A DNA stretch of 51,171 nt from Streptococcus oralis subsp. dentisani (GCF_002096335.1 NZ_NCUW01000027.1:181929-233099); one strand, 5' to 3'; shown: positions 8,628-17,195, counted from the first letter of the stretch. Translations and numbers: made by a program. Notes: generated by a model from the sequence alone, not told the origin.

Positions 8628-9559
8628 AGTGGACAAAAATTCTAAGAAAAATAGAAGAACAAATCGAGGCAGGGATCTATCCCGGGGCCTCTTTTGCGTA
8701 TTTTAAGGACGGAGAATGGAGAGAATCCTACCTAGGCTTGAGTGATCCTGAGAAAGGATTAAAAACAGAGTCAGGGTTAGTTTATGACCTAGCCAGTGTT
8801 AGTAAGGTTGTGGGAGTAGGGACAGCCTTGACCTTCTTGTGGCAACAGGGGAAATTAGATATTGATCGACCAGTGACGGATTTTTTTCCTGAATGTGATT
8901 ACCCAGATATTTCTATTCGTCAACTCTTGACCCACGCAACAGACTTGGACCCTTTTATTCCCAATAGGGACCAGTTAGGTGCTGAGGCATTAAGAGAGGC
9001 CATGTTTCATCTGAATAGACGTAGTCAGCCTGCTTTTCTATACTCGGATGTTCATTTTTTACTCTTGGGCTTTCTTTTGGAGAAAATCTTTGAACAAGAC
9101 TTGGATCAGATTATAAAAGAACAAGTTTTGAACCCATGGGGGATGAAGGGAACCATGTTTGGCCCTGTTGAGCTTGCTGTACCGACAGTGAGGGGAGTAG
9201 AGGCAGGCAGTATTCACGATCCCAAAGCTCGTCTTTTGGGAAAACATGCTGGAAGTGCAGGTTTATTTTCAACTATTAAGGATTTGCAAATCTTTCTGGA
9301 ACATTACTTGAAAGACGATTTTGCTGAAAACTTAAGCCGAAATTTTTCTCCCTTAGATGATAAGGAGCGTTCGCTAGCCTGGAATCTAGAAGGAGCCTGG
9401 CTTGACCATACGGGCTATACGGGTACCTTCATCATGTGGAATCGAAAGAAACAGGAAGCTGCTATCTTTTTATCCAATCGAACGTATGAGAAGGATGAAC
9501 GCGCTCAGTGGATAGTTGATCGAAACCAAGTCATGGATATGATTCGTAGTGAAAGGTAG
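8624..9559 (+). CDS. Beta-lactamase/class C-fold serine hydrolase
   Basis: 311 residues, PF00144-type fold. The SxxK motif is SVSK (S58, K61). A YSD segment (in PAFLYSDVHF) fills the Y-x-N position, and DHTGYTG supplies the third HxG-type motif. There is no signal peptide, so a secreted penicillin-binding role is unlikely; cytoplasmic esterase or amidase activity is more plausible. It is translationally coupled to cppA through ATGA and followed 9 nt later by a permease gene. Confidence 0.85.
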   Translation: MKWTKILRKIEEQIEAGIYPGASFAYFKDGEWRESYLGLSDPEKGLKTESGLVYDLASVSKVVGVGTALTFLWQQGKLDIDRPVTDFFPECDYPDISIRQLLTHATDLDPFIPNRDQLGAEALREAMFHLNRRSQPAFLYSDVHFLLLGFLLEKIFEQDLDQIIKEQVLNPWGMKGTMFGPVELAVPTVRGVEAGSIHDPKARLLGKHAGSAGLFSTIKDLQIFLEHYLKDDFAENLSRNFSPLDDKERSLAWNLEGAWLDHTGYTGTFIMWNRKKQEAAIFLSNRTYEKDERAQWIVDRNQVMDMIRSER

Positions 9560-9568
9560 AGGGAAAGT

Positions 9569-10480
9569 ATGTCAAAAACCGTAAAAGGAACTCTCTTTAC
9601 AGTAGTTGCAGGCATTGCTTGGGGCTTGTCTGGAACTAGTGGCCAATACCTGATGGCACACGGAATTTCCGCTCTAGTCTTGACCAATCTGCGGCTCATT
9701 ATTGCAGGATTGGTCCTGGTATTTTTAACTTATGCGACCGCAAAGGATAAACTCCTTGCTTTTTTAAAAGACAGAAAAAACCTTTTCTCTCTCTTGTTAT
9801 TTGCCTTGTTTGGACTTTTCTTAAACCAGTTTGCCTATCTTTCTGCCATTCAGGAGACCAATGCTGGAACGGCGACGGTTCTCCAGTATGTATGTCCTGT
9901 TGGGATCTTGATTTATACCTGTATCAAGGACAAGGTAGCACCGACTCTGGCAGAGATTATTTCAATTGGTTTAGCAATTGGAGGAACTTTTCTTATTGCA
10001 ACGCATGGGGAACTTGACCAGTTGTCGGTCACACCTGCTGGTCTTTTCTGGGGACTCTTTTCTGCCTTGACCTATGCCCTCTATATTATCCTTCCTATCG
10101 CTTTGATTAAGAAATGGGGAAGTATCTTGGTGATTGGTGTGGGCATGGTTATTTCTGGTGTGGTGGCTCTTCCTTTCACAGGAGTTTTGAGGGCCAGTAT
10201 ACCGACCAGTTTGGATTTTCTCTTTGCATTTGCTGGCATTATCATCATCGGAACGGTCTTTGCCTACACAGCTTTCTTAAAAGGAGCCAGTCTAATAGGA
10301 CCTGTTAAGTCTAGTTTATTGGCTTCTATAGAGCCAATCTCAGCTGTTTTCTTTGCCTTTCTGATTATGAAGGAGCAATTCTATGCGATTGATTTTGTTG
10401 GTATGGCCATGATTTTGCTTGCAGTCACTATCATTTCTTTGAAAGATTTGTTGCTAGAAAATAAACGGAAGGTTGAATGA
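9569..10480 (+). CDS. DMT-family (EamA) permease
   Basis: 303 residues with about ten hydrophobic segments arranged as two EamA repeats of five helices. The N-terminal segment GIAWGLSGTSGQYL and the late VFFAFLIMKEQF are typical of drug/metabolite transporter family members. The substrate cannot be inferred. It is the third gene of a cppA-hydrolase-permease operon, with GAGGGAAAG before the ATG. Its stop codon overlaps a 32-codon ORF by ATGA. Confidence 0.87.
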   Translation: MSKTVKGTLFTVVAGIAWGLSGTSGQYLMAHGISALVLTNLRLIIAGLVLVFLTYATAKDKLLAFLKDRKNLFSLLLFALFGLFLNQFAYLSAIQETNAGTATVLQYVCPVGILIYTCIKDKVAPTLAEIISIGLAIGGTFLIATHGELDQLSVTPAGLFWGLFSALTYALYIILPIALIKKWGSILVIGVGMVISGVVALPFTGVLRASIPTSLDFLFAFAGIIIIGTVFAYTAFLKGASLIGPVKSSLLASIEPISAVFFAFLIMKEQFYAIDFVGMAMILLAVTIISLKDLLLENKRKVE

Positions 10481-10575
10481 GAAACGAGTTACTCGTAAAA
10501 AGTGGCTGGTTTGAATATCCTATCGAAATACTGATTGCGGATAAGGAATGGGAGTGGAATTTTATAAAATTTTAA
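10477..10575 (+). CDS. 32-codon small ORF or gene remnant coupled to the permease
   Basis: The ATG at 10477 overlaps the permease stop codon (ATGA). The peptide starts MRNELLVKSGWFEYP and is rich in Trp/Glu/Ile. No family is recognised. It may be a translationally coupled small protein, the stub of a decayed gene, or chance. Confidence 0.3.
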   Translation: MRNELLVKSGWFEYPIEILIADKEWEWNFIKF

Positions 10576-10624
10576 GTTTCTTTTCTTACAATAAACCAAT
10601 CTTTAACTGCTAGAAGGAGGAGAT

Positions 10625-11383
10625 ATGAAAATTTTACAAAGCATTCACCCAACTAAGCCCCTGCGCTACTTGAGATGGTTTGATATTCTGATTATTACAG
10701 TTCTAATGTTTGGCCAGTTTATCATTCGGTCAACGGAGCTCTTTTTAGCAAGTATGTTTCCGACAGGTCTGTCAACTACAATGGATACGGTAAGTAATAC
10801 TGTCGGCGAGGGAGTAGGCTATTCGAGCAACTTCACCTTGCAAGTGATACTTCTGACCTTGACCTTTCTTTACCTTTTGATTCGAAATTATGACTTCAAA
10901 CAACTTCCCATTCGTTGGACCTGGTCCCTTCTCTTTTGGGTTCCTTTTATATTTGCCATTGTGGGATTGTTTGGAGACCTGGTGACGACACTAACTGGTG
11001 AATACAATTACTTAAATCCAGCTCTTTTTGCCCACATAGATCCCATGGAAATTATACGGAAATTCCTAGCGCTTAGTCCGATGGCAATTGCCTATGCCTT
11101 GCTAAATGGCTTCTATGAAGAGTTTTTCTTTCTAGGATTATTGACTTCAGTGAAAGAAAAGCACAAGTGGTGGGTTTTGCTTTATTCTACCATCATTCGG
11201 ATTTCTTTTCACACTTATCAAGGACTGGTGTGGGCACTGGTTATTGGTGTCGTTTATGGCTTATTCTATTACTTCTTATACAAGTATAAATTCAAAAATC
11301 TCTTGCCATTTTTCCTCATGCATGCTCTAGCAGATATGTTTGGTTCTAGCCTCATGTATCTCTTGATTGCGTGGGGAGCATGA
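10625..11383 (+). CDS. CPBP-family intramembrane protein with altered first motif
   Basis: 252 residues with about seven hydrophobic segments. CPBP (CaaX protease/bacteriocin-processing) landmarks are: motif 1 YEEFFFLG (E165, E166), motif 2 SFHTYQG, and motif 3 HALAD near the C-terminus. The arginine normally found in EExxxR is leucine here (L170). The protein may be a divergent protease, or a non-catalytic member such as a bacteriocin-immunity-type scaffold. The start ATG has AAGGAGGAGAT. The next gene, def, is convergent. Confidence 0.8.
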   Translation: MKILQSIHPTKPLRYLRWFDILIITVLMFGQFIIRSTELFLASMFPTGLSTTMDTVSNTVGEGVGYSSNFTLQVILLTLTFLYLLIRNYDFKQLPIRWTWSLLFWVPFIFAIVGLFGDLVTTLTGEYNYLNPALFAHIDPMEIIRKFLALSPMAIAYALLNGFYEEFFFLGLLTSVKEKHKWWVLLYSTIIRISFHTYQGLVWALVIGVVYGLFYYFLYKYKFKNLLPFFLMHALADMFGSSLMYLLIAWGA

Positions 11384-11398
11384 GAAAAAAACTCCGTT

Positions 11399-11458
11399 CA
11401 ATGTACCGCACCACAAAAGTAAGATTCTTCTGTCTAACTTTTTGGGGGCAGTACATTG
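11399..11458. mobile_element. 60-bp inverted-repeat relic resembling IS3-family ends
   Basis: The segment is nearly palindromic: CAATGTAC on the left and GTACATTG on the right. Inner arms resemble the TGTACTGCCCCCAAAAAGTT terminal repeats of streptococcal IS3-family elements; 18 of 23 positions match between the two arms. Almost nothing separates the ends. It could be a deletion relic of an insertion sequence or a MITE, and it could also act as a bidirectional terminator between the convergent CPBP gene and def. Confidence 0.4.
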
Positions 11459-11472
11459 CAACGGGATTTTCT

Positions 11473-12084
11473 TTATTCCAGAATTAGTAAACCATCTTTA
11501 ACAGCAAACGGATCTTTCTCATTGATACGATCGTAAAACATGATTCCGTTTAGATGATCAATTTCATGTTGGACAACGATGGAGTTGTAGCCTTTGAGCT
11601 TGATACGATGTTTTTCGCCGTCCTTATCAAAGTAGTCAACTGTAACGCGAGCATGGCGGACTACGTAGCCTGGAACTACACGGTCGACAGATAGGCACCC
11701 TTCTCCTTCACCGAGGGCGGCGTCCTGAACAGAGTGAGAGACGATTTTTGGATTGTACATAATAGCTTGTAAATCGTAGGCTTCCTGTGGAGTTTCACCT
11801 TCTTCCACAATATTTGGCACTAAAACAGCGATAACGCGTTTTGAGATATCTAACTGAGGAGCGGCAAGTCCAACACCACCACGGAGTCCCATTTTCTCAG
11901 CCATAACAGGATCCTGAGAATGTTTGAGGAATTGCATCATTTTTTCACCTAGGATGATTTCCTGATCAGATAGTGGGAAAGTGACCTCCTCAGCAACTGC
12001 GCGAAGAGTCGGATTCCCCTCGCGGATAATATCTTTCATATCAATCAAATGAGCAGCTTTTGTAATACGTTCTATAGCAGACAT
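11473..12084 (-). CDS. def: Peptide deformylase
   Basis: 203 residues. It removes the formyl group from nascent protein N-termini. All three metal/active-site motifs are present: [13 protein letters not shown] and QHEIDHLNG (HExxH). The insertion between motifs 1 and 2 and the overall length fit the type II enzymes of Gram-positive bacteria. The start is [10 protein letters not shown] with AAGGAGAG just before it; an in-frame ATG 12 codons upstream is less likely. Divergent from capA. Confidence 0.96.
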   Translation of the reverse strand: MSAIERITKAAHLIDMKDIIREGNPTLRAVAEEVTFPLSDQEIILGEKMMQFLKHSQDPVMAEKMGLRGGVGLAAPQLDISKRVIAVLVPNIVEEGETPQEAYDLQAIMYNPKIVSHSVQDAALGEGEGCLSVDRVVPGYVVRHARVTVDYFDKDGEKHRIKLKGYNSIVVQHEIDHLNGIMFYDRINEKDPFAVKDGLLILE

Positions 12085-12190
12085 TTTCTCTCCTTTCATT
12101 ACCTCTACATGATAACACAAAATAGGTTAGAAAGAAAGTCGTAGAAGTTCCTAAAAAATAATATAATAAACGCTATTCCCCTTTTGTCTG

Positions 12191-12199
12191 TGGTATAAT
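12191..12199 (+). promoter_or_regulatory. Extended -10 promoter of the CapA-like gene
   Basis: TGGTATAAT lies 41 nt before the ATG. No good -35 is seen. Confidence 0.55.
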
Positions 12200-12239
12200 A
12201 AAAGAAAAGACTTGCAGTAAAAGCAAGGGGGGAATAAAG

Positions 12240-13547
12240 ATGGAAAAGCGACAAAATAGACGGCCTCATGGTCCTCTTTATGGATTGTTGAAGGCTAGTA
12301 TTAGTTTCTTTAGGAGATATAAATCTTGGACCAATGCCCAGTTTATTACAGTGTTGTTGCTGGCAGTTGCCTTGTCCATGGGGCTGAACTTGTTAGTTCG
12401 AGCAGTACAAGGCAACAAGGGAACGAATCCAGTTGATTCTGCAAGTACTTCTAGTCAATTCAAGGAAAATGATTCTGATGAAAAGACAGCCCGTATCATG
12501 GCAAATGGTGACCTTCTCTATCATATCCCTATCTACCGAACAGCTCTAAAAGAAGGTGGGACCTATGATTTTCATGAAAATTTTGAGTATGTGAAGCCCT
12601 GGCTCAAGCAAGCGGATTTGGTGATTGGTGATTTTGAAGGAACTGTGAACAAGGATCACTATTTGGCAGGTTATCCTCTTTTTAATGCACCTGGTGAGGT
12701 AATGGATGCGATTAAGGAGGCAGGCTATCAGGTTTTAGACTTGGCCCACAATCATATCCTCGATTCTCAGATAGAGGGAGTTGTTTCAACGGCAGAGGCT
12801 ATTGAAAAGGCAGGGATGACGCCTATCGGAGTTTACACAAAGAAACCACGGGACGAGTCTCCCCTTGTTATCAAGGAAGTCAACGGTATCAAGGTAGCTC
12901 TCTTGGCCTATTCCTATGGCTTTAATGGCATTGAGCAGTATATTTCTCAAGAGGACTATAATCGCTATCTTTCTGACTTAGACGAAGAAAAGATGAAGGC
13001 GGAAATCGAGCGTGCAGAGAAAGAAGCGGATATCACTGTTGTTATGCCTCAGATGGGAATTGAGTACCAGCTAGAACCGACGGAAGAACAAAAAACACTT
13101 TATCATAAGATGGTGGACTGGGGAGCTGATATTATCTTTGGAGGGCATCCTCATGTCGTTGAACCTGCCGAAACGGTTGAAAAAGATGGTGACAAAAAAC
13201 TGATTATCTATTCCATGGGAAATTTCCTCTCAAACCAGCGCATTGAAACCATGCAAGATGAGGAAAATGCCAAGTGGACAGAGCGCGGTGTTCTCATGGA
13301 TGTGACCATTAAGAAAAAAGATGGAAAAACAAGGATTGAAACTGCCAAAGCGCATCCGACTTGGGTCAATCGAACTCCAAAAGGAACTTATTCACCAGAA
13401 GGCTATCCGCTCTTCCTCTATCAGACCTATATCCTAGAGGACTTCATTGAGGGGGGGGGTCACCGTGACAAGTTGGATGAGGCGACCAAGGAACGAATTG
13501 ACACAGCTTATAAAGAAATGAATGAACATGTAGGGTTGAAGTGGTAG
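12240..13547 (+). CDS. CapA-family (PGA_cap) membrane-anchored metallophosphatase-like protein
   Basis: 435 residues. A basic N-terminus and one transmembrane segment (about 37-57, QFITVLLLAVALSMGLNLLV) place the large domain outside the cell. The PF09587 fold shows the metal-ligand regions MANGDLLYH, IGDFEGTVN, DLAHNHILD, GGHPHV and IIYSMGNFLSN. B. subtilis CapA acts in poly-gamma-glutamate synthesis; no pgsB/pgsC partners are here, so the role is open, perhaps wall or polysaccharide metabolism. The ATG follows AAGGGGGG. Nine consecutive G at 13451-13459 lie in frame near the C-terminus (residues about 404-407), a possible slippage site. Confidence 0.85.
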   Translation: MEKRQNRRPHGPLYGLLKASISFFRRYKSWTNAQFITVLLLAVALSMGLNLLVRAVQGNKGTNPVDSASTSSQFKENDSDEKTARIMANGDLLYHIPIYRTALKEGGTYDFHENFEYVKPWLKQADLVIGDFEGTVNKDHYLAGYPLFNAPGEVMDAIKEAGYQVLDLAHNHILDSQIEGVVSTAEAIEKAGMTPIGVYTKKPRDESPLVIKEVNGIKVALLAYSYGFNGIEQYISQEDYNRYLSDLDEEKMKAEIERAEKEADITVVMPQMGIEYQLEPTEEQKTLYHKMVDWGADIIFGGHPHVVEPAETVEKDGDKKLIIYSMGNFLSNQRIETMQDEENAKWTERGVLMDVTIKKKDGKTRIETAKAHPTWVNRTPKGTYSPEGYPLFLYQTYILEDFIEGGGHRDKLDEATKERIDTAYKEMNEHVGLKW

Positions 13548-13570
13548 AAACTCGCCCTAAAGGAGACGAG

Positions 13571-14398
13571 ATGACGATTAAATTGATTGCAACAGATATG
13601 GATGGGACCTTGCTGGATCCAAGAGGCCAGCTGGACTTACCACGTTTAGAAAAGATTTTAGACCAATTAGATGAACGAGGTATCCGTTTTGTCATTGCGA
13701 CAGGAAATGAAGTCCATCGGATGAGACAATTGCTTAAACATTTGGCGAGTCGAGTAGTCCTGATTGTTGCTAACGGTGCTCGGATATTTGAGTACGATAC
13801 CTTACTTCAGGCTCAGACCTGGGATGATGCTATGGTTGACAAGGCTCTCCTTCATTTTAAAGGAAGAGAGTGTCGAGATCAGTTCGTCGTCACCAGTATG
13901 AATGGGAGTTTTGTCAAGGAAGGAACTGTTTTTACAGACCTAGAAAAATTTATGACTCCAGAGATGATTGAAAAACTTTACCAAAGGACCAATTTTGTGG
14001 ATGAGCTAAACTCAGACCTCTTTGGAGGAGTACTAAAGATGAGTATGGTCGTTGGAGAGAAACGTTCTAGTTCTGTTTTGCAGGAAATCAATGACATCTT
14101 TGATGGTCGTGTAAGGGCTGTTTCTAGCGGTTATGGCTGTATTGATATCCTGCAAGCTGGTGTTCACAAGGCTTGGGGATTGGAAGAATTACTCAAGCGC
14201 TGGAATTTGACATCGGAACAGATCATGGCTTTTGGTGATAGCGAAAATGATGTCGAGATGTTGGAGATGGCTGGTATTGCCTATGCGATGGAAAATGCAG
14301 ATGATGAGGCCAAGGCAGTTGCGACTGCTCTAGCACCAGCTAACAGCCAGGCTGGTGTTTATCAGGTTCTAGAAAATTGGTTAGAGAAAGAGGGATAA
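13571..14398 (+). CDS. Cof-type HAD hydrolase (sugar phosphatase-like)
   Basis: 275 residues. The HAD nucleophile motif DMDGTLL (D9, D11) is at the N-terminus, and the late GDSENDVEML provides the metal-binding acids. The C2-type cap between them fits the Cof/YidA group, which dephosphorylates sugar phosphates or flavin nucleotides. The ATG at 13571 has AAAGGAGACGAG; a GTG at 13541 inside capA is rejected. It begins 23 nt after capA and the SGNH gene begins 1 nt after it, so the three form an operon. Confidence 0.9.
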   Translation: MTIKLIATDMDGTLLDPRGQLDLPRLEKILDQLDERGIRFVIATGNEVHRMRQLLKHLASRVVLIVANGARIFEYDTLLQAQTWDDAMVDKALLHFKGRECRDQFVVTSMNGSFVKEGTVFTDLEKFMTPEMIEKLYQRTNFVDELNSDLFGGVLKMSMVVGEKRSSSVLQEINDIFDGRVRAVSSGYGCIDILQAGVHKAWGLEELLKRWNLTSEQIMAFGDSENDVEMLEMAGIAYAMENADDEAKAVATALAPANSQAGVYQVLENWLEKEG

Positions 14399-14399
14399 G

Positions 14400-15035
14400 G
14401 TGGCAGTACAGTTATTAGAAAATTGGCTCCTAAAAGAGCAGGAGAAGATTCAAACCAAGTATCGTGAATTGAATCAAATCTCTGTCCTAGAGCCAGATAT
14501 CATCTTTATTGGTGATTCGATAGTTGAGTATTACCCTCTTCAAGAGTTACTTGGGACTGCAAAAACGATCGTCAATCGTGGCATCCGAGGCTACCAGACA
14601 GGACTGTTACTAGATAACCTTGATGCCCATCTTTATGGTGATGCTGTCGATCAAATTGTTCTCTTAATTGGGACAAACGATATCGGAAAAGATATTCCTA
14701 TGAATGATGCTTTGGATAATCTTGAAGGTGTGATTCAATCGCTTAACCGAGATTATCCACTGTCACAAATAAAGCTCCTTTCGGTTCTGCCGGTCAATGA
14801 AGGAGAAGAATACAAGCAGACAGTATATATTCGTACCAATGAAAAGATTAGAAAATGGAATCAGGCCTATGAGGCTCTAGCCTCCGCCTATATGCAAGTA
14901 GACTTTGTACCGATTTATGATAGTTTGACAGATACAGAGGGACAACTTAAATCAGCCTATACAACGGATGGTCTCCATCTAAGTGTAGCAGGTTATCAAG
15001 CCCTATCAGATGCTTTGAAAATGTATCTTTTCTAA
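14400..15035 (+). CDS. SGNH/GDSL hydrolase (PAF acetylhydrolase-like)
   Basis: 211 residues, GTG start one base after the HAD stop codon. The blocks are GDS (S40) in FIGDSIVEYY, the Gly in NRGIRGY, GTND in LIGTNDIGKD, and DGLH (D190, H193). These make a complete catalytic serine hydrolase of the lysophospholipase/PAF-acetylhydrolase type. No signal peptide, so it is cytoplasmic or non-classically exported. Substrate unknown; O-deacetylation of sugars or lipid ester hydrolysis are the usual activities of the family. Confidence 0.88.
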   Translation: MAVQLLENWLLKEQEKIQTKYRELNQISVLEPDIIFIGDSIVEYYPLQELLGTAKTIVNRGIRGYQTGLLLDNLDAHLYGDAVDQIVLLIGTNDIGKDIPMNDALDNLEGVIQSLNRDYPLSQIKLLSVLPVNEGEEYKQTVYIRTNEKIRKWNQAYEALASAYMQVDFVPIYDSLTDTEGQLKSAYTTDGLHLSVAGYQALSDALKMYLF

Positions 15036-15050
15036 AGAATAGGCTTGATT

Positions 15051-15079
15051 TTGCATTTTTTATGAAGATAGGTTATAAT
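15051..15079 (+). promoter_or_regulatory. Promoter of ssrA
   Basis: -35 TTGCAT (15051-15056), 17-bp spacer, -10 TATAAT (15074-15079). Transcription would start a few bases before the mature 5' end at 15094, consistent with RNase P processing. Confidence 0.8.
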
Positions 15080-15093
15080 AGTTCTATAATCTT

Positions 15094-15438
15094 GGGGTCG
15101 TTACGGATTCGACAGGCATTATGAGGCATATTTTGCAACCCGTGTGGCGACGTAAACGCTCAGTTAAATATAACTGCAAAAAATAACACTTCTTACGCTC
15201 TAGCTGCCTAAAAACCAGCAGGCGTGACCTGATTTGGATTGCTCGTGTTCAATGACAGGTCTTATGATTAGCGAGATACGATTAAGCCTTGTCTAGTGGT
15301 TTGATAAGAGATTGATAGACTCGCAGTTCCTAGGCTTGAGTTATGTGTCGAGGAGCTGTTAAAACAATACATAACCTATGGTTGTAGACAAATATGTTGG
15401 CAGATGTTTGGACGTGGGTTCGACTCCCACCGGCTCCA
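15094..15438 (+). ncRNA. ssrA: tmRNA (ssrA)
   Basis: The 5' GGGGUC pairs with GGCUCC at the 3' end, and the T-arm GGTTCGACTCCC is present. The internal reading frame at 15176-15211 encodes the degradation tag AKNNTSYALAA plus stop, the tag of mitis-group streptococci. The mature length is about 345 nt before CCA. It rescues stalled ribosomes and marks the truncated proteins for proteolysis. Confidence 0.97.
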
Positions 15439-15446
15439 TTTTGAAC

Positions 15447-15486
15447 AGGAATACAGTGTAATTTTTTAAAATTGTATCCTTTGTTG
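15447..15486 (+). terminator. Possible weak terminator after ssrA
   Basis: AATTTT/AAAATT with outer pairing of the AGGA and TCCT arms forms an imperfect hairpin ahead of a short T-run. The tRNA gene follows, so read-through is possible. Confidence 0.35.
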
Positions 15487-15512
15487 TATCCTATTTATTT
15501 TAGTGTGTTTTT

Positions 15513-15600
15513 GGAGAATTACTCAAGAGGCTGAAGAGGACGGTTTGCTAAATCGTTAGGTCGGGTAACCGGCGCGGGGGTTCGAATCCCCCATTCTCCG
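15513..15600 (+). tRNA. tRNA-Ser (anticodon GCU)
   Basis: 88 nt with a class II long variable arm. The acceptor GGAGAAT pairs with ATTCTCC and the discriminator is G. The anticodon loop TTGCTAA gives GCU (reads AGC/AGU). The T-loop GGTTCGAATCC is canonical. CCA is not encoded. It lies 74 nt after tmRNA. Confidence 0.96.
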
Positions 15601-15627
15601 TTAGATGAACCCGGTGTTTTTCTAAGT

Positions 15628-15664
15628 AACTCTACCTGGAGGTGGTCTCCAAGAGTAAGTTTTC
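15628..15664 (+). terminator. Hairpin after tRNA-Ser
   Basis: ACTCT...CTGGAG pairs with CTCCA...AGAGT and is followed by TTTT. Probably terminates the tRNA transcript. Confidence 0.45.
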
Positions 15665-15672
15665 ATAAAGAG

Positions 15673-16590
15673 GTGAAACTGAAAAAGATTAAGTTACTAA
15701 GTATCTTAGCACTTTCAACAGTTGTCTTGGGTGCATGTTCTGCATTGTCTAAACAGTCATCTGAAGCTTCTTCTGATAACAAGGAGAATACGGAACAAGT
15801 TGAGAAGAAGGATGAAGCAGCAGAAGTTAAAGAGAAAGTTACAAAAGATGCTGAGATTCTCTTAGACTCAGTTCTTACTAGTGACTCTGCCCGATTCAAG
15901 AAGATTTATGGTGAAACCTATGAAAAATGGACTGAGGCCATATTTGCAGTTCAAACAAGTGAAAAAATCAAAGAAGAAGGTCTTTCGCCTGCATCTACCT
16001 ACTCAGTACAATGGCACAAAGATTTTCCTGTAGAAACACCAGAAGAAACAATTTCAGGTTTCTTGAAAATGAGACGTAGATTATACCAAGATATTGGTTC
16101 TTATTCAGTTAAAGATGTGAAGGTAGATGAATCCGGTAATACAGCAACTGTTACTTTTAACTCTAAAAAGTTGCACTCTAAGGGATTGGCTTCATCTACA
16201 AGGGAAGTTCTTACGACTCTAATTGGAGGCATTGACAACTTAGGTAAGTACAACCAATCCGGTTCAGATGTTGACATCAAGCGTTATCAAACATTAATCT
16301 CTTACTGGATTTTCGAAAACCTCTTCAAGAATGATTTCACTATCTATAGCGACGTAGATCCAAATCTAGCTCATACACCTTTTACTACTGGGGATTTTGA
16401 TACAGAAATCAAATTAACCAAGGACAAGGATGGCAACTGGCTCATTTCTCAAGAAGATTATCGTACTCTAGCAACTGAATTGATTGACTATACAGAAGGA
16501 TATGACAAAATTGTCCGCAATAATTCTCCAAAGTCTAAAGATAAAACTACGGACAAATCTTCAGATAAAAAAGATAAAAGTAATATCTAA
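15673..16590 (+). CDS. Lipoprotein of unknown function
   Basis: 305 residues counted from GTG. A signal peptide with the lipobox VLGAC (Cys about 17) makes it a membrane-anchored lipoprotein. A Lys/Glu-rich linker follows, then one globular domain (about 50-280) and a Lys/Asp/Ser-rich tail. I recognise no family with certainty. There is no ATG. The AAAGAGGTG site overlaps the GTG at 15673, while a CTG at 15679 lies at good distance from GAGG and would give LKKIKLLS. Either codon works; the CTG looks like a former ATG. A terminator follows. Confidence 0.78.
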   Translation: MKLKKIKLLSILALSTVVLGACSALSKQSSEASSDNKENTEQVEKKDEAAEVKEKVTKDAEILLDSVLTSDSARFKKIYGETYEKWTEAIFAVQTSEKIKEEGLSPASTYSVQWHKDFPVETPEETISGFLKMRRRLYQDIGSYSVKDVKVDESGNTATVTFNSKKLHSKGLASSTREVLTTLIGGIDNLGKYNQSGSDVDIKRYQTLISYWIFENLFKNDFTIYSDVDPNLAHTPFTTGDFDTEIKLTKDKDGNWLISQEDYRTLATELIDYTEGYDKIVRNNSPKSKDKTTDKSSDKKDKSNI

Positions 16591-16610
16591 CCTTTGATTT
16601 AAAAGTAAAG

Positions 16611-16641
16611 CAAGTAGTTCTATGACAGACTACTTGTTTTT
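16611..16641 (+). terminator. Terminator after the lipoprotein gene
   Basis: CAAGTAGT and ACTACTTG form an 8-bp stem with a 10-nt loop, then TTTTT. Confidence 0.85.
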
Positions 16642-17195
16642 AGATTTCAATGACAGTGGAAGTGAGTGATTCATAACTAAACTCGAGGGAGAATCACCTT
16701 GCTTCTCTTTTTCTTGGCATTGAAAACGATGACCATATTAGATTTAAATTTTTGAAGTTTTAATATCTAAAAACTCACTTCTTTCACATTTGTAATGTTT
16801 GCTGATTACTTTTAATGTAACTCAGGACAGGGAATTCAAGAGTATTAGTGACGTAAGCTTTATTTTAAATATTCGATTTAGAGCAAGCAAATTCTCTTCT
16901 ATACAAACCAAAGAAATCTGTCTTCTCTCTTTTCTTGGAAGTAGAAAAATGCATGGTAATTGATTTGAAATCATCAGGTGAATAAAATATTGATGTTTGT
17001 CTCTTCTCAACTGATTAAATATGTGGTATTCTTAAGATATCTCATAGAAGCCTTACGAGTGAGTTGATTGAATAACTATCATCATAAGGAGGGTGGAATT
17101 TGTTTGATAGACAGAAAAATCTATGATATTTTTAGTATTTTTACTCATTAGAGATATTATTGAGGCATTTTAGCCTAAAATCAAAGGAGACAGGG
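16642..17195. other. 550-nt stretch with no convincing gene
   Basis: Very AT-rich with stops in all frames. The only coding-like signal is AAGGAGGG at 17086-17093 ahead of a 15-codon ORF starting TTG at 17104 (MIDRKIYDIFSIFTH). No tRNA, insertion sequence or known streptococcal repeat was recognised. It may be a decayed gene region. Confidence 0.5.

Noticed and set aside
15380..15512. Integrated element at the 3' end of tmRNA, a common attachment site
   Set aside because: No integrase gene or repeated tmRNA 3' end is present; tRNA-Ser follows after 74 nt.
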